DNA of 64,000 bases from Ignavibacteriaceae bacterium (GCA_008933765.1 WBUK01000014.1:48613-112612); one strand, 5' to 3'; positions 19,589 through 31,391 are shown, numbered from the stretch's first letter. Made by a program: numbers and translations. The notes: generated from the letters alone by a model not told the origin.

Positions 19589-19969
19589 TTATTTTTGTTG
19601 TTTGGGCCTTTTAGCGCCATATTTGGATCTGCCCTGTCTTCTGTCGGAAACACCGTTGGAATCAAGTGTTCCTCTTACAATGTGATACCTTACACCGGGC
19701 AGGTCTTTAACTCTTCCGCCTCTTATCAGCACGATCGAGTGCTCTTGAAGGTTGTGCCCCTCACCGGGTATGTACGCACTAACTTCTATATGGTTCGTTA
19801 ATCTTACTCTTGCTACTTTTCTCAAAGCAGAGTTCGGTTTCTTCGGAGTTGTTGTGTAAACTCTGGTGCAAACCCCTCTCTTTTGAGGGCAGGAAGAGAG
19901 CGCCGGCGCTTTGTTCTTGGAAAGAACAGCCGTACGACCTTTTCTTACCAACTGATTTATTGTAGGCAA
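19589..19969 (-). CDS. rpsL: 30S ribosomal protein S12, TTG start
   Basis: S12 lies at the decoding centre and is the classical streptomycin target. The reading frame is open for 16 codons further upstream, but the family start [11 protein letters not shown] follows a TTG at 19969 with AGGAG (19976-19980) six bases before it, so I take TTG (126 aa). The decoding loop [18 protein letters not shown] keeps the drug-sensitive lysine, and the RimO-type methylthiolation site is present in [13 protein letters not shown] well-formed promoter lies about 40 bases upstream. Confidence 0.95.
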   Translation of the reverse strand: MPTINQLVRKGRTAVLSKNKAPALSSCPQKRGVCTRVYTTTPKKPNSALRKVARVRLTNHIEVSAYIPGEGHNLQEHSIVLIRGGRVKDLPGVRYHIVRGTLDSNGVSDRRQGRSKYGAKRPKQQK

Positions 19970-20014
19970 TATAAACTCCTGGTTTTGTCCAAAACTTAAA
20001 AAAAATTCAGACTT

Positions 20015-20045
20015 CAAATATAGGGCAAAAATATTTAATTGTCAA
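20015..20045 (-). promoter_or_regulatory. Promoter for rpsL-fusA-tuf and downstream blocks
   Basis: On the minus strand a perfect -35 TTGACA (20040-20045) is followed after 17 bases by TATATTTG (20015-20022), which fits both the sigma-70 -10 and the Bacteroidetes TAnnTTTG form. Transcription would begin near 20010, about 40 bases before the rpsL TTG. The bases just after the -10 (AAGTCTGAATTTTTT) recur at two other promoters in the window. Confidence 0.85.
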
Positions 20046-20084
20046 ACTTTTTAACTTGACAAAAGAAATAATTTTCCGTTAATT

Positions 20085-20127
20085 CCACCAACTTGCTCGG
20101 TGGAAGCCTCCGCGATCCATTCCGCGG
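20085..20127. repeat. Two small hairpins upstream of the rpsL promoter
   Basis: CCACC/GGTGG (20085-20103) and CCGCG/CGCGG with loop ATCCATTC (20110-20127) follow each other. The second loop is identical to that of the rpoC terminator hairpin at 20146-20171, so two of the three hairpins look like diverged copies of one element. Confidence 0.6.
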
Positions 20128-20130
20128 GCA

Positions 20131-20171
20131 TAAAAAATAAGGTGGGAGCCCCCGATCCATTCCGGAGGCTC
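20131..20171 (-). terminator. Likely terminator after rpoC
   Basis: A stem of eight pairs with one mismatch (20146-20154 against 20163-20171) and an 8-base loop lies 14 bases after the rpoC stop. On the minus strand it is followed, five bases on, by TTATTTTTTA. Together with the rpsL promoter it separates the rpoBC transcript from the str/S10 transcript. Confidence 0.65.
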
Positions 20172-20185
20172 TTACAAAAAATATG

Positions 20186-23100
20186 TCAGGCAGAAGGTGT
20201 AACAACAGCGGCAGTAGCTTCTGTTGCTTCTTCCATTGCAAGCTCGTTCTCGTCTTTTACAACGAGCTGACGGTATTTTCTCAAACCCGTGCCTGCAGGA
20301 ATAAGACGACCCATAACGACATTTTCTTTCAGCCCTCTGAGTGTATCTCTTTTTGCCTGAACAGCGGCATTCGCAAGAACTTTTGTTGTTTCCTGGAATG
20401 AAGCTGCGGAAATGAAACTTTCAGTTTCAAGTGCTGCACGGGTGATACCCAGCAGCATGTGATCGAAGGTAGCCAGTTCAGCCTCGCGATATTGTATCTC
20501 GGGCTTACTTCTTTTCTTTAACTCAAGGTTAAGCTCTGTCAGCTTCTTCTTCGAAATTAACCGACCCGGTTTAAGGATCGAGCCGCCCGGATCGGTTACA
20601 ACAACCGATTCCATCAACTTTTCATTCTCTTCCATGAATTCCGATTTATCAACAACATCTTCCTCGAGGAATCTGCTGTCTCCCGGAAGCACAACTTTAA
20701 TTTTCTGCAGCATCTGACGAACGATAACTTCGATGTGCTTATCGTTAATCTTAACGCCCTGCAGACGATATACTTCCTGAATCTCGTTCACTAAATATTC
20801 CTGAACTGCGTTTGTTCCCTTGATTTTAAGGATATCGTGCGGGTCAACAGGACCGTCGATAATCTTTTCACCGGCGGGAATCTCGTCGCCTTCCTGTACC
20901 AATGTGTGTTTTGAAATCGGAACAGAGTATTTTTTCTCATCGGAACCGTCAACTGCTGTTACGATAATTTCACGGGTTCCTTTTTTCCTGGCACCAAAAG
21001 TAACAACGCCTTCGATTTCGGCGATAATAGCGGGCTCCTGCGGGTTTCTGGCTTCAAAAAGCTCGGTTACCCTTGGAAGACCGCCCGTAATATCCCTCGT
21101 TTTCGAAGCTTGTTTTGCAATTTTAGCAAGGATTGTGCCCGCCGAAATTTCCTGACCTTCTTCAACTGAAAGAAAGGCTTTGGCAGGTATGTTGAACGAC
21201 CTCTTTTCACCTTCGGCGTTTTCTATAACGATTGATGGAGTAAGAGTTTTATCCTTAGGCTCAATTACAACTTTCTGAACATGGCCCGTTTGATCATCCG
21301 TGATCTGCTCGAATGTAAATTTATCGATAAGATCAACAAATTGAACCGTTCCGTTTATGTCAGAAAGAATCAGTGCGTTGTAAGGATCGTGATAATACAG
21401 CGGTTGTTTTTTTCTGAGCGACTGTCTATCGTTAACCAGCAACTCCGCTCCGTAAGGAACATCAAATTTTCTCAGCAGAATATCGTTGTTGTCAACTATC
21501 TCTAAAACCCCTCTTCTTCCGGTAACTACTTTTACCTTTCCGAATATCGAGTCTTTTTCAACATAAGAGATACGATTGAATACTGCAGTACCTTCAACCG
21601 GTGTGTCAACCTGAGATTGAGTTGCTATACGGGCAGAGGTACCTCCTAAGTGGAAGGTTCTCAGCGTAAGCTGTGTACCCGGCTCACCGATCGACTGGGC
21701 TGCGATTACTCCAACCGCTTCACCTATCTCAACCAACTTGCCGTTCGTAAGATTTCTGCCGTAACAGTGCGCACATACACCATATTTTGACTCGCAAGTG
21801 AGCACTGTTCTGATATAAACAGAATCAAGACCCACATCTTCGATCACATTTGCAACCTCTTCGGTTATCATTTTACCGTTTTCGAGGATAACTTCATCAG
21901 TTCTCGGGTCGATAATATCACCCTGAGCCACTCTGCCTACGATTCTTTCGGTCAATGGTTCACGCTCTTCACCGGCTTCTCTGAGTGCAGAGATTTCAAT
22001 TCCGAGGATTGTACCGCAGTCAATTTCAGTAATAATTACATCCTGCGCCACATCCACCAATCTTCTTGTAAGGTAACCCGCGTCTGCAGTCTTAAGTGCT
22101 GTATCTGCAAGACCTTTACGCGCACCGTGCGTTGAAATGAAGTATTCAAGCACCGATAAACCTTCTTTGAAGTTTGCAATAATCGGGTTTTCGATGATTT
22201 CGCCCGCCTGACCGCTTAGGGTCTTCTGCGGTTTCATCATCAGTCCGCGCATACCGGCAAGCTGACGAACCTGCTCGGATGAACCTCTCGCACCCGAATC
22301 AACCATCATGTGAATTGGGTTGAAGCCCTGGTTGGATTCTCTGAGTTTCTCCATCAAAACTTTACCGACATCGTTCGTTGCATGTGTCCAAATATCGATG
22401 ATCTTATTATATCTCTCGGTATCGGTAATAAAACCATTTTCGTGCTCGTTAAGCACCTGTTCAACTTTTTTGTTGGCTTCGCTTATTATCACTTCTTTCT
22501 CTTCGGGAACCAAAAGGTCGCTGAAAGAGATCGAAAGACCGCCCTTCATCGCATAAAGGAACCCAAGGTCTTTAAGATCATCTAAGAACTGCGCCGTTAC
22601 TTTGTTACCCAAAGTCATAAACATCTGATTAACAAACGCACCGAACGATTTTTTTACCAATAACTGGTTGTAGTAACCCATCTCCTTGGGCACTATTCTG
22701 TTAAATATCACACGCCCGACGGTAGTTTCAACAAGTTTACCATCCATTCTTACTCTTACTTTAGCATGCAGTTCAACAGCGCCATTGTTGTATGCAACGG
22801 TAACTTCTTCGGTATCGGCAAAAGTCATACCTTCGCCAACGGCACCGTCTTTTTTCTTAGTAAGATAGTAAACCCCAAGAACGATATCCTGTGTAGGAAC
22901 AACAATCGGCGAACCGTTCTGTGGCGAAAGAATATTATGGCTTGAAAGCATTAAAAGTTGTGCTTCAAGCTTTGCCTCGTCAGAAAGGGGCACATGCACC
23001 GCCATCTGGTCACCGTCAAAGTCGGCGTTAAACGCAGTACATACCATCGGGTGTAACCTGATCGCTTTCTCATCGATGAGAACGGGCTGGAAAGCCTGGA

Positions 23101-24433
23101 TGCCAAGTCTGTGAAGCGTAGGTGCACGGTTCAGCAGTACCGGGTGCCCATCGATGATTCTTTCAAGAATTTCCCAAATTATCGGGTCTTTTCTCTCAAC
23201 CACCTTTTTGGCGCTTTTCACCGTTTTGTTGTGGCCTCTTTCAATCAACTTACGGATAATAAGAGGTTTGAAAAGCTCGTAAGCCATATCTTTGGGAAGC
23301 CCACACTGATGGAGTTTCAACTCGGGACCCACAACAATAACCGACCTGCCGGAATAATCAACCCTTTTACCGAGCAGGTTCTGGCGAAACCTTCCTTGTT
23401 TTCCTTTCAGCATATCGCTGAGTGATTTCAAGGGGCGGTTGTTGTCGCTTCTTACAGCCGAGCCGCGTCTTGAGTTGTCAAAAAGTGCGTCAACCGCCTC
23501 CTGCAGCATCCTTTTTTCGTTTCTGAGGATAACTTCAGGGGCTTTAATATCAATAAGTCTCTTCAGACGGTTGTTACGAATAATCACCCTTCTGTAAAGA
23601 TCGTTAAGGTCGGAAGTGGCAAATCTTCCTCCTTCAAGCGGCACCAAAGGTCTTAGTTCCGGCGGGATAACAGGAATGTAGTTCAGCACCATCCATTCCG
23701 GTTTGTTCTCCGGTTTGTCGTCTTTGGTTCTGAAAGCTTCAATAACTCTCAGCCTCTTAAGAAGGTCTTCTTTTTTCTGTTGCGAAGTTTCTCTGTTAAG
23801 CTGTTCTTTCAGTTCATAGAAAGTCTCTTCAATGTTCATCTCTTTGAGCAGCTCTCTGATAGCTTCACCGCCAATTTTTGCGTAAAATTTCTCAGGGTCG
23901 TCGTCGGCAAGTTTGTCGTTCCCCGGTGGTAACGATTTCTGAATCTCCGAGTACTGATCCTCGGTGATAAGGTCGTTAACTCTTAATCCTGTTGGTCCCG
24001 GGTTCATCACTACATACGATTCGTAGTAAACGATTTTTTCCAGTTCTTTGGTTGAGAAACCCAACAGGTTCCCAATTTTAGAAGGAAGAGATTTAAAGAA
24101 CCAAATATGAACGACAGGCACTGCCAAGCCGATGTGCCCCATTCTTTCACGACGCACACTTTTCTGCGTTACTTCGACACCGCAGCGGTCGCAGATGATA
24201 CCTTTATATCTTATTCTTTTATACTTACCACAATAGCATTCCCAATCTCTTGTGGGTCCAAAAATCTTTTCACAGAACAGCCCGTCTTTCTCGGGTCTGA
24301 AAGATCTGTAGTTGATAGTTTCCGGCTTTGTTACCTCGCCATGAGACCTGTCAAGTATATCATCCGGGCTTGCTAATGTAATAGTAATGGAATTAACATC
24401 CTTAATTACATTTTCCGGCAATCTTAATGACAT
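20186..24433 (-). CDS. rpoC: DNA-directed RNA polymerase subunit beta'
   Basis: This is the catalytic clamp subunit of RNA polymerase, 1415 aa. The N-terminal zinc-binding domain uses C66, C68, C81 and C84 ([19 protein letters not shown]). The catalytic Mg2+ loop [12 protein letters not shown] is near residue 470. The second zinc site is in [17 protein letters not shown], followed by the trigger-loop region [20 protein letters not shown]. The C-terminus is a short Glu/Ala/Thr-rich tail. It lies 41 bases after rpoB and ends at a hairpin terminator. Confidence 0.98.
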   Translation of the reverse strand: MSLRLPENVIKDVNSITITLASPDDILDRSHGEVTKPETINYRSFRPEKDGLFCEKIFGPTRDWECYCGKYKRIRYKGIICDRCGVEVTQKSVRRERMGHIGLAVPVVHIWFFKSLPSKIGNLLGFSTKELEKIVYYESYVVMNPGPTGLRVNDLITEDQYSEIQKSLPPGNDKLADDDPEKFYAKIGGEAIRELLKEMNIEETFYELKEQLNRETSQQKKEDLLKRLRVIEAFRTKDDKPENKPEWMVLNYIPVIPPELRPLVPLEGGRFATSDLNDLYRRVIIRNNRLKRLIDIKAPEVILRNEKRMLQEAVDALFDNSRRGSAVRSDNNRPLKSLSDMLKGKQGRFRQNLLGKRVDYSGRSVIVVGPELKLHQCGLPKDMAYELFKPLIIRKLIERGHNKTVKSAKKVVERKDPIIWEILERIIDGHPVLLNRAPTLHRLGIQAFQPVLIDEKAIRLHPMVCTAFNADFDGDQMAVHVPLSDEAKLEAQLLMLSSHNILSPQNGSPIVVPTQDIVLGVYYLTKKKDGAVGEGMTFADTEEVTVAYNNGAVELHAKVRVRMDGKLVETTVGRVIFNRIVPKEMGYYNQLLVKKSFGAFVNQMFMTLGNKVTAQFLDDLKDLGFLYAMKGGLSISFSDLLVPEEKEVIISEANKKVEQVLNEHENGFITDTERYNKIIDIWTHATNDVGKVLMEKLRESNQGFNPIHMMVDSGARGSSEQVRQLAGMRGLMMKPQKTLSGQAGEIIENPIIANFKEGLSVLEYFISTHGARKGLADTALKTADAGYLTRRLVDVAQDVIITEIDCGTILGIEISALREAGEEREPLTERIVGRVAQGDIIDPRTDEVILENGKMITEEVANVIEDVGLDSVYIRTVLTCESKYGVCAHCYGRNLTNGKLVEIGEAVGVIAAQSIGEPGTQLTLRTFHLGGTSARIATQSQVDTPVEGTAVFNRISYVEKDSIFGKVKVVTGRRGVLEIVDNNDILLRKFDVPYGAELLVNDRQSLRKKQPLYYHDPYNALILSDINGTVQFVDLIDKFTFEQITDDQTGHVQKVVIEPKDKTLTPSIVIENAEGEKRSFNIPAKAFLSVEEGQEISAGTILAKIAKQASKTRDITGGLPRVTELFEARNPQEPAIIAEIEGVVTFGARKKGTREIIVTAVDGSDEKKYSVPISKHTLVQEGDEIPAGEKIIDGPVDPHDILKIKGTNAVQEYLVNEIQEVYRLQGVKINDKHIEVIVRQMLQKIKVVLPGDSRFLEEDVVDKSEFMEENEKLMESVVVTDPGGSILKPGRLISKKKLTELNLELKKRSKPEIQYREAELATFDHMLLGITRAALETESFISAASFQETTKVLANAAVQAKRDTLRGLKENVVMGRLIPAGTGLRKYRQLVVKDENELAMEEATEATAAVVTPSA

Positions 24434-24474
24434 ATAATAAACTCCTTCCGGGTATCTGGTTTCAAATTCTTTAA

Positions 24475-27400
24475 CTACTCTATTTCAACATCAAGGCCCA
24501 GACCTTGAAGCTCTTTTATGAGTACATTAAACGCTTCGGGCACATTAGGCTCTTGTATGTTCTCGCCTTTAACGATTGATTCATACACCTTAGTTCTACC
24601 CGCAACATCATCGGATTTAACAGTGAGAATCTCCTGCAGGATGTGCGAAGCGCCGTAAGCTTCAAGAGCCCACACTTCCATCTCTCCGAATCTCTGCCCG
24701 CCAAATTGCGCTTTACCGCCAAGTGGCTGCTGCGTGATAAGTGAGTATGGCCCAATCGACCGTGCGTGAAGTTTATCGTCCACAAGGTGACTGAGTTTTA
24801 GCATGTAAATGTAGCCACAGGTAACTTTCTGGTCGAATGCGCTGCCGGTTCTGCCGTCGTACAACTGAATTTTACAGCCTGCGGGCAGATTTGCTTTTTC
24901 TAAATATTCGTTGACATCTTTCACCTCCGCACCGTCGAAAACAGGGGTGGCAAACCTAAGCCCAAGCTCTTTACCCACCCAGCCAAGCGCTGTTTCGTAA
25001 AGCTGACCTAAGTTCATACGAGAGGGCACGCCAAGCGGGTTGAGTATCATCTCAACTCGGGTACCATCCGGAAGGAAAGGCATATCTTCCTCGGGAACAA
25101 TCTTGGCTACAACACCTTTATTTCCGTGCCGCCCTGCCATTTTATCCCCAACGGATACTTTTCTCTTCTTGGCAACATACACTTTTGCAAGCTGTATGAT
25201 GCCCGGAGGAAGCTCGTCACCGATAAGTATTTTCTGCTTCTCGCGTTTATAATCTTCATCCAGATCCGCAAGTTTTCTGAGGTAGTTTTTCATCAGCGCC
25301 TGAACGAACTCGTTAGCACGCGCATCTTCGAACCAAGGGAGTTTTTCGTCAAGTTTTTCAATAACTTCAATACCCTCAAGTGTTTCTTCAGTAATCTTCG
25401 TTCCGGCTTTAATAACCTCGATCCCGTGCTCGTCTTTCACACCGAGAGTTTTTTTACCGGCGCAAATTTTAGCGAGTCTTTCGATCATTTTTTTGCGCAG
25501 TTCAACTTTATTTCTTGCGTTGGTTGCGTCAAGTTCTTCATTTAATTTTTTCTCTAAGCGTTTTGATTCAGGATCTTTACGCCTGCGGCTGAAAAGCCTT
25601 GTTTTAATAACAGTGCCTCTTAGCCCCGGTGTTGCACGCAGAGAAGCGTCTTTAACTTCACCGGCTTTATCACCAAAAATCGCTCTGAGCAGTTTCTCTT
25701 CCGGTGTCGGGTCAGATTCCCCTTTCGGGGTCAGTTTACCGATCAGGATGTCGCTTTCTTTAACTTCCGCACCGATTCTGATAATACCGTTTTCATCCAG
25801 ATTTTTAACGGTTTCTTCACTAACATTCGGAATTTCACGGGTAAGCTCCTCGTCGCCGCGCTTTGTTTCACGCACCTGAAGTTCGAACTCTTCGATGTGA
25901 ATCGATGAGAAAACATCGTTTTTCACCAATTTTTCAGAAAGAATAATGGCGTCTTCAAAGTTGTAACCTCTCCACGGCATGAACGCCACAAGGATGTTTC
26001 TTCCAAGTGCCAGTTCGCCCTGATCAGTGGCAAATCCGTCGGCAAGCACATCACCTTTTTTAACTTTTTGCCCAAGTTTAACGATCGGGCGCTGTGTTAT
26101 GCTGGTTTCTTGGTTCGTACCTGAAAATTTCACCAACTTGTATGTTACAGTTTTAACTTCGTCGAACTCTGTAAGTGCTTCAAATGAAAGTGGATCGATG
26201 TTGTAATCAACCACAATCTTGTCTGAATCCACATAAATAACTTCACCGTCTTCTTCGGCAACAATTACCGATCGGGTGTCGCGCGCTACTCTGCCTTCCA
26301 AACCGGTGCCTACTATCGGCGCTTCAGGTTTAATTAAAGGAACTGCCTGGCGCTGCATGTTCGAACCCATCAGCGCTCTGTTTGCATCATCGTGTTCTAA
26401 GAAGGGAATTAGTGCAGCGGCAGCGCTTACTATTTGCTCGGGAGCAACATCCATAAATTCAACTTCTTCAGGATGAACTATGGGGAAATCACCTTTTCTG
26501 CGGCATTTTACCCTTTCTCTGATGAATCTGCCTTCGCCGTCGATCTCTGCGTTTGCCTGAGCAATCGTGTACATATCTTCCTGCTCGGCTGTCAGGTAAA
26601 CAACCTCATCGGTTACTACACTGTCTTTAACAACACGGTATGGGGTTTCTAAGAAACCAAATTTGTTAACGCGCGAGAAAATAGTTAACGACGAAATGAG
26701 ACCGATGTTAGGTCCCTCAGGCGTTTCGATCGGGCAAAGCCTTCCGTAGTGTGTATAGTGCACATCACGCACCTCGAACCCCGCTCTCTCACGGGTAAGA
26801 CCACCGGGACCTAAAGCCGACATCCTCCTCTTATGCGTAAGCTCTGAAAGAGGGTTGGTTTGATCCATAAACTGCGAAAGCTGATTTGTTCCGAAAAACG
26901 AGGTTATAACGCTCGAAATGGTTCTTGCATTAACGAGGTCCTGCGGTGCAAACCCTTCGGCGTCACGAATGGACATTCTGTCTTTAATCGTTCTGGCCAT
27001 TCTTGCCAAACCGGTGTTGAACTGCTGCTGCAGTTGCTCTCCGACTGTTCTTACTCTTCTGTTACCAAGGTGATCGATATCGTCAGAAGCGGCGTTTTCC
27101 TCTTTCATTAAAATTATATATTTCATAATTTCGATGAAATCGCGGGTATCCAGCACTCTGAGATCATCCGGAATAATTCCGCCAAGCTCAAGCTTATCGT
27201 TCATTCTGTGCCTTCCAACTTCACCGAGGTCGTATCTTTTATCGTTAAAGAAGGTTTTTTCCAGCAGTGCTTCTGCTGTTTCAACATCGGGGGCTTCGCC
27301 GGTTCTTAACTGCCTGTAAATCGCAAGAAGCGCTTCCTCTTTGCTGTGTGTTGTGTCTTTTTCAATTGTGTTAAGAATCAGGTTCTGATCTAAGTTAAGG

Positions 27401-28251
27401 TCTGTTCTGATCAAATTAATCGATTCAACGCCCGCTTCTTTAATCATTGCCAGGGCTTCTTCATCGATAATATCGTTTCTGTTTAAGAAAATCTCGCCGG
27501 TGTTTGTGTTGAACACTTCAGTAGCTACTTTTCTTGAGAGCAGCGTTTCAAGCTCGATATCATTCAGATCAACTGTTTCGTAAATTCCGAAAATGCTCAG
27601 AATTTCATCGTCGGTTTCATAACCTAAGGCTCTCAGAAGTGTAGTCGAAGGGAATTTCTTCCTTCTGTCTATATATACATTAAGAACATAATTAATATCA
27701 GTTGTGAACTCAACCCACGAGCCTTTTAACGGAATGATCCTCGCAGAGTATAGCGGGGTTCCGTTCGGGTGGATAGTCTGTGCAAAAGCAACACCGGGCG
27801 AGCGGTGAAGTTGTGAAACCACAACGCGCTCTGCACCATTAATTACAAATGTCGCCTGCTCTGTCATATATGGCAGCGTGCCAAGATACACGGTCTGTTG
27901 AACCGAGTTTACCCATTCATTTGTATCGGGGTCTTTCGACGAAAGAGTCATCCTTGCTTTAATAGAAGCGGAGTAAGTCAGCCCTTTTTCACGGCACTCC
28001 TGCAAAGAGTATCTTGGTCTTTCGATGTAATATTCGTCAAAATCTAAGCGGTATTTCGCCCTACTGGTGTCAGGGTTGTCTAAAATGGGGAAATTGCCGG
28101 TAAAAACCTGCTGCAACCCCTTGTTTTCCCTCTGTGCGGGGGCAATATCCATCTGTAAGAAATCGAAAAAAGATTCCTTCTGTACACCCAGCAAATCCGG
28201 AATATCAATAACCGGAATGATGTTCCCGAAGGTAATTCTGTCGTTGTTCAA
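24475..28251 (-). CDS. rpoB: DNA-directed RNA polymerase subunit beta
   Basis: The beta subunit (1258 aa) forms the other half of the active-site cleft. The rifampicin pocket reads [18 protein letters not shown] then [14 protein letters not shown]; the Ser, His, Asp and Gln positions known to determine sensitivity are unchanged, with Met in place of the enterobacterial Leu next to the key Ser. The C-terminal regions [19 protein letters not shown] and [19 protein letters not shown] are present. A hairpin resembling the rplL-rpoB attenuator precedes it. Confidence 0.98.
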   Translation of the reverse strand: MNNDRITFGNIIPVIDIPDLLGVQKESFFDFLQMDIAPAQRENKGLQQVFTGNFPILDNPDTSRAKYRLDFDEYYIERPRYSLQECREKGLTYSASIKARMTLSSKDPDTNEWVNSVQQTVYLGTLPYMTEQATFVINGAERVVVSQLHRSPGVAFAQTIHPNGTPLYSARIIPLKGSWVEFTTDINYVLNVYIDRRKKFPSTTLLRALGYETDDEILSIFGIYETVDLNDIELETLLSRKVATEVFNTNTGEIFLNRNDIIDEEALAMIKEAGVESINLIRTDLNLDQNLILNTIEKDTTHSKEEALLAIYRQLRTGEAPDVETAEALLEKTFFNDKRYDLGEVGRHRMNDKLELGGIIPDDLRVLDTRDFIEIMKYIILMKEENAASDDIDHLGNRRVRTVGEQLQQQFNTGLARMARTIKDRMSIRDAEGFAPQDLVNARTISSVITSFFGTNQLSQFMDQTNPLSELTHKRRMSALGPGGLTRERAGFEVRDVHYTHYGRLCPIETPEGPNIGLISSLTIFSRVNKFGFLETPYRVVKDSVVTDEVVYLTAEQEDMYTIAQANAEIDGEGRFIRERVKCRRKGDFPIVHPEEVEFMDVAPEQIVSAAAALIPFLEHDDANRALMGSNMQRQAVPLIKPEAPIVGTGLEGRVARDTRSVIVAEEDGEVIYVDSDKIVVDYNIDPLSFEALTEFDEVKTVTYKLVKFSGTNQETSITQRPIVKLGQKVKKGDVLADGFATDQGELALGRNILVAFMPWRGYNFEDAIILSEKLVKNDVFSSIHIEEFELQVRETKRGDEELTREIPNVSEETVKNLDENGIIRIGAEVKESDILIGKLTPKGESDPTPEEKLLRAIFGDKAGEVKDASLRATPGLRGTVIKTRLFSRRRKDPESKRLEKKLNEELDATNARNKVELRKKMIERLAKICAGKKTLGVKDEHGIEVIKAGTKITEETLEGIEVIEKLDEKLPWFEDARANEFVQALMKNYLRKLADLDEDYKREKQKILIGDELPPGIIQLAKVYVAKKRKVSVGDKMAGRHGNKGVVAKIVPEEDMPFLPDGTRVEMILNPLGVPSRMNLGQLYETALGWVGKELGLRFATPVFDGAEVKDVNEYLEKANLPAGCKIQLYDGRTGSAFDQKVTCGYIYMLKLSHLVDDKLHARSIGPYSLITQQPLGGKAQFGGQRFGEMEVWALEAYGASHILQEILTVKSDDVAGRTKVYESIVKGENIQEPNVPEAFNVLIKELQGLGLDVEIE

Positions 28252-28308
28252 TTGAATAACCTCAAAGTTGTGTTGTCAAATCTAAAGGTAGCGAATTTGA
28301 TCTGAACA

Positions 28309-28350
28309 TAAATAATAAAAAGCGATAAGACGAAGAAAGCTCGTCTTATC
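28309..28350 (-). terminator. Attenuator-like hairpin between rplL and rpoB
   Basis: A perfect 10-bp stem GATAAGACGA/TCGTCTTATC (28324-28333 and 28341-28350) with a 7-base loop is followed on the minus strand by GCTTTTTATTATTT. It has the form of an intrinsic terminator in the 137-base rplL-rpoB gap, the place where E. coli has a partial terminator setting the ratio of L7/L12 to polymerase. Confidence 0.75.
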
Positions 28351-28388
28351 ACTTAATAAACATGTAGCAGAAAAGGTTTCCGTATTGG

Positions 28389-28772
28389 TTACTTCATTTC
28401 TACTTTAGCGCCGGCCTCTTCAAGTTCTTTCTTAACTTTTTCGGCTTCGTCTTTGGATACCTGCTCTTTAATCGGCTTGGGAGCAGCTTCCACTAAGTCT
28501 TTAGCTTCTTTCAAGCCTAAACCGGTGTGTGCTCTAACCACTTTGATAACGCCGATTTTGTTAGCGCCCGCTTCAACGAGCACCACATCGAACTCAGTTT
28601 TTTCTTCTGCAGGGGCAGCAGCTTCAGCAGCACCGCCGGCAACAGCACCAACCACTACAGGGGCGGCAGCCGTAACACCAAATTCATCTTCAAGTGCTTT
28701 CTTTAATTCAGCGGCTTCTACAAGGGTTAAACCTTTGATCGATTCTACTAATTGAGATACTTTCTCTGACAT
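28389..28772 (-). CDS. rplL: 50S ribosomal protein L7/L12
   Basis: L7/L12 forms the flexible stalk that recruits translation GTPases. It has an N-terminal dimerisation helix pair, an Ala/Gly-rich hinge ([14 protein letters not shown]), and the factor-binding C-terminal domain ([33 protein letters not shown]). An ATG at 28787 is also open, but GGAG lies nine bases before the ATG at 28772, and the product then starts [10 protein letters not shown] (127 aa), as usual for the family. Confidence 0.96.
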   Translation of the reverse strand: MSEKVSQLVESIKGLTLVEAAELKKALEDEFGVTAAAPVVVGAVAGGAAEAAAPAEEKTEFDVVLVEAGANKIGVIKVVRAHTGLGLKEAKDLVEAAPKPIKEQVSKDEAEKVKKELEEAGAKVEMK

Positions 28773-28808
28773 TTCTGGATTCTCCATTTTTTAAATTGTG
28801 TTAATCAA

Positions 28809-29330
28809 TTATGCAGCTTTTTTCTTAGCTACTTCGTCAATAACAGAAACAAGGTCTCTCATTACTGCGTTGATAGCACCAACTATTCCGGATGCAGGTG
28901 CATTTATGCTGCCAAGAATACCTGCGATAATCTCTGCCTTTGTAGGCAGTTTTGAAAGCAGTTCCAACTGGTCACCGGAGTAATACTGTGTTTCAATGTA
29001 ACAGGCTTTCAACCCAAATTTTTTGTTGTCATCATTGAATTTTTTGATGATCTTCGCTGCGGCAACCGGGTTGTCGCTCGCAAATGCAAATCCCGTCATC
29101 CCGACGAGAGATTCCTCCAACTTGGGATATTTGCCTGATTCTTTAAGAGCACGCTGAAACAAAGAGTTTTTAAAGACTTTGTAAACAACACCCTCTTTTC
29201 TAAACTCGCGTCTGAGTTTAGAAATTTGCTCCACATTAACACCGGAGTAGTCAGTAAGATAAATTGCGGTTGAATCGTTTAGAAGCTCGACGATCTCCGC
29301 AATAACTTCTCCTTTTTGTCCTTTATTCAT
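28809..29330 (-). CDS. rplJ: 50S ribosomal protein L10
   Basis: L10 anchors the L7/L12 dimers at the stalk base and autoregulates its operon in many bacteria. The 173-aa product has KGEVIAEIVELLNDSTAIYL near the start and LRREFRKEGVVYKVFKNSL; the C-terminal helix (VMRDLVSVIDEVAKKK) binds the L7/L12 dimers. The 68-base leader after rplA is short and I see no convincing L10 leader fold. Confidence 0.96.
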   Translation of the reverse strand: MNKGQKGEVIAEIVELLNDSTAIYLTDYSGVNVEQISKLRREFRKEGVVYKVFKNSLFQRALKESGKYPKLEESLVGMTGFAFASDNPVAAAKIIKKFNDDNKKFGLKACYIETQYYSGDQLELLSKLPTKAEIIAGILGSINAPASGIVGAINAVMRDLVSVIDEVAKKKAA

Positions 29331-29398
29331 TTTTCTTCCGAATCAGTTTCGTTAATACCTGTCGGTATAGAAGCAGTTTATTTTTGTGCGTAATTTCG

Positions 29399-30091
29399 TT
29401 AATTAAGTTCTTCTCTTACAATCTTAAGCCCGGGCCCCATAGTAGAAGAGAGGTAAACAGTCTTCATGTATGTTCCTTTAGAAGTGGCGGGTTTAAGTTT
29501 AATCACCTGGCTGATAAGCGCTTTGGTGTTTTCCGTCAGTTGCTCGGTTGTGAAATCAAGTTTACCAACAGCCGCATGAATGATACCCTGTTTGTTAACA
29601 CGGAAATCGATCTTACCGGCTTTGACTTCTTTAACAGCTTTAGCAACATCAGGTGTAACCGTACCGCTTTTCGGGTTGGGCATCAAGCCTTTGGGCCCCA
29701 GTATCTTACCGAACTTACCAAGCTGCCCCATAACATCGGGTGTAGCAATTACTACATCAACATCGGGTACATTTCCTTTTTCTATCTCTGTAAGATATTC
29801 CTGAAATCCGGCGTATTCAGCCCCGGCGTCAAGTGCTTCCTGAATTTTGGGCCCCTGTGTAACCACAAGCACCTTCACACTTTTACCGGTTCCGTGAGGA
29901 AGTGAAACAGTTCCGCGAACCATCTGGTCGGCATGCCTGGGGTCAACGCCAAGCCTTAGAGCGCATTCCAGTGATTCGGTGAACTTAACATTCGAGAGCT
30001 CTTTAAGCGTATCGATCGCTTTATCGATCGTGTACTCTTTGTCTCTGTCAACTTTTTGAAGAACCGCTTTATAGCGTTTTGAAATTTTCAT
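29399..30091 (-). CDS. rplA: 50S ribosomal protein L1
   Basis: L1 forms the mobile stalk that guides E-site tRNA and represses the L11-L1 mRNA in E. coli. The 230-aa product has [38 protein letters not shown], the signature [20 protein letters not shown], and the C-terminal TMGPGLKIV. Confidence 0.97.
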   Translation of the reverse strand: MKISKRYKAVLQKVDRDKEYTIDKAIDTLKELSNVKFTESLECALRLGVDPRHADQMVRGTVSLPHGTGKSVKVLVVTQGPKIQEALDAGAEYAGFQEYLTEIEKGNVPDVDVVIATPDVMGQLGKFGKILGPKGLMPNPKSGTVTPDVAKAVKEVKAGKIDFRVNKQGIIHAAVGKLDFTTEQLTENTKALISQVIKLKPATSKGTYMKTVYLSSTMGPGLKIVREELN

Positions 30092-30103
30092 ATTCAGCCT
30101 CCT

Positions 30104-30529
30104 TTATCCTTCCACCGTAATACCCATCGAGCGGGCAGTACCTGCAATCATTGCAACGGCGGCGTCTAAAGTGTTGGCGTTCAGATCGACCATCTTCAGC
30201 TGAGCGATCTCTTCTAATTGCTTGCGGGTAACCTTGGCTACCTTGGTCCTGTTCGGTTCGGCTGACCCGCCCTTTATGTTGGCAGACCTTATCAAAAGAA
30301 CCGCTGCAGGAGGTGTTTTTGTAATAAAAGTAAACGACTTGTCGGTGTAAACAGTTATCACCACAGGGATGATAAGCCCGTCCTGACCGGCTGTCTTGGC
30401 GTTAAATTGTTTACAAAACTCCATAATGTTCACGCCTTTTTGACCTAAAGCCGGCCCTACCGGTGGAGACGGGTTGGCTTTTCCGGCGGGAATCTGGAGT
30501 TTTATATATCCGGTGATCTTTTTTGCCAT
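30104..30529 (-). CDS. rplK: 50S ribosomal protein L11
   Basis: L11 is part of the GTPase-associated centre and of the stringent-response sensor site. The 141-aa product has [38 protein letters not shown], and the C-terminal RNA-binding domain ending [12 protein letters not shown]. It is 12 bases upstream of rplA. Confidence 0.97.
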   Translation of the reverse strand: MAKKITGYIKLQIPAGKANPSPPVGPALGQKGVNIMEFCKQFNAKTAGQDGLIIPVVITVYTDKSFTFITKTPPAAVLLIRSANIKGGSAEPNRTKVAKVTRKQLEEIAQLKMVDLNANTLDAAVAMIAGTARSMGITVEG

Positions 30530-30561
30530 TTTATAAACCTGTTAATAAATTAATTGTTTGT

Positions 30562-31095
30562 TTAGTGTACAAGCTCTGCCTGAACAAAGTCAATCTCTAC
30601 AGGGGTTTGTCTTCCGAAAATGGAAACGAGAACTTTAATCTTCATCCTCTCTTCATTCACTTCTTCAACCAACCCTGAGAAATTGTTGAATGGGCCGTCT
30701 ATAATTTTTACCGTGTCCCCCATTCTGAATACGGTGTCTAATCTTTCTGAATCTTCATCCTGTTTTACACGACCGACAATCCTCTTTACTTCGTCGTCGC
30801 GCAGCGGTGAAGGGTTTTTACCGCCTAAGAAACCAATAACCGATTGCGTGTTGTTAATGAAATCTTTAACCTGAGCGTCTAAATCAACACAAATAAGAAT
30901 ATATCCCGGCAGAAAACTTCTGATTTTGCTTCGTTTTTTACCGTCTTTCACCTCATAGATTTTTTCCTGAGGGAGCAGCACTTCAGAAATTTTTTCGGCA
31001 AGCTTGCTGTTATCACGGCTTCCGGCTTCAATTAGCCCCTTCACTCTGGCTTCGTGCCCTGAAAGGGTCTGCAGAACATACCATCTGTGTTCCAT
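30562..31095 (-). CDS. nusG: Transcription antitermination factor NusG
   Basis: NusG rides on RNA polymerase and links it to Rho or to the ribosome. The NGN domain has [20 protein letters not shown] and SFLPGYILI; the C-terminal KOW domain has [24 protein letters not shown] two codons upstream (31101) is also open, but AAGGTG lies just before the ATG at 31095, so I take 177 aa. It follows secE by 7 bases. Confidence 0.96.
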   Translation of the reverse strand: MEHRWYVLQTLSGHEARVKGLIEAGSRDNSKLAEKISEVLLPQEKIYEVKDGKKRSKIRSFLPGYILICVDLDAQVKDFINNTQSVIGFLGGKNPSPLRDDEVKRIVGRVKQDEDSERLDTVFRMGDTVKIIDGPFNNFSGLVEEVNEERMKIKVLVSIFGRQTPVEIDFVQAELVH

Positions 31096-31102
31096 ATTCA
31101 CC

Positions 31103-31285
31103 TTAGTACAGGAAACTTACAAGATAGTTAACACCCTGGTCAATCACATAACATAAAACTGCGAAAACCAACGATGATATGATAACAACAGTGGTTGAAG
31201 CTTTTAACTCGGGGCGCGTCGGCCAGGTTACTTTCTTCATTTCCTTTACGATATCTTCGTAAAGCTTAATAATTTTTTGTTTCAT
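31103..31285 (-). CDS. secE: Protein translocase subunit SecE
   Basis: SecE clamps SecY in the membrane. The 60-aa form starts MKQKIIKLYEDIVKEMKKVT and has the conserved KKVTWPTRPEL followed by a single membrane helix (VVIISSLVFAVLCYVI). The frame is open 18 codons further, but that would run into tRNA-Trp, so the ATG at 31285 is used. Confidence 0.95.
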   Translation of the reverse strand: MKQKIIKLYEDIVKEMKKVTWPTRPELKASTTVVIISSLVFAVLCYVIDQGVNYLVSFLY

Positions 31286-31312
31286 TAGTGGACTTTCTCG
31301 GGCTGTTTTGAG

Positions 31313-31385
<73 letters not shown>

Positions 31386-31391
31386 ATTGGG

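Noticed and set aside
19970..20017. 16-codon upstream extension of rpsL from an ATG
   Set aside because: It would cover the Shine-Dalgarno sequence and reach the -10 box of the promoter; the family start is the TTG at 19969.
20035..20241. 68-codon minus-strand frame between rpoC and rpsL
   Set aside because: It overlaps the rpoC 3' end, two hairpins and the rpsL -35 region and has no protein-like composition.
29331..29398. L10 leader regulatory RNA before rplJ
   Set aside because: The gap is only 68 bases and I see no kink-turn or matching stem set.
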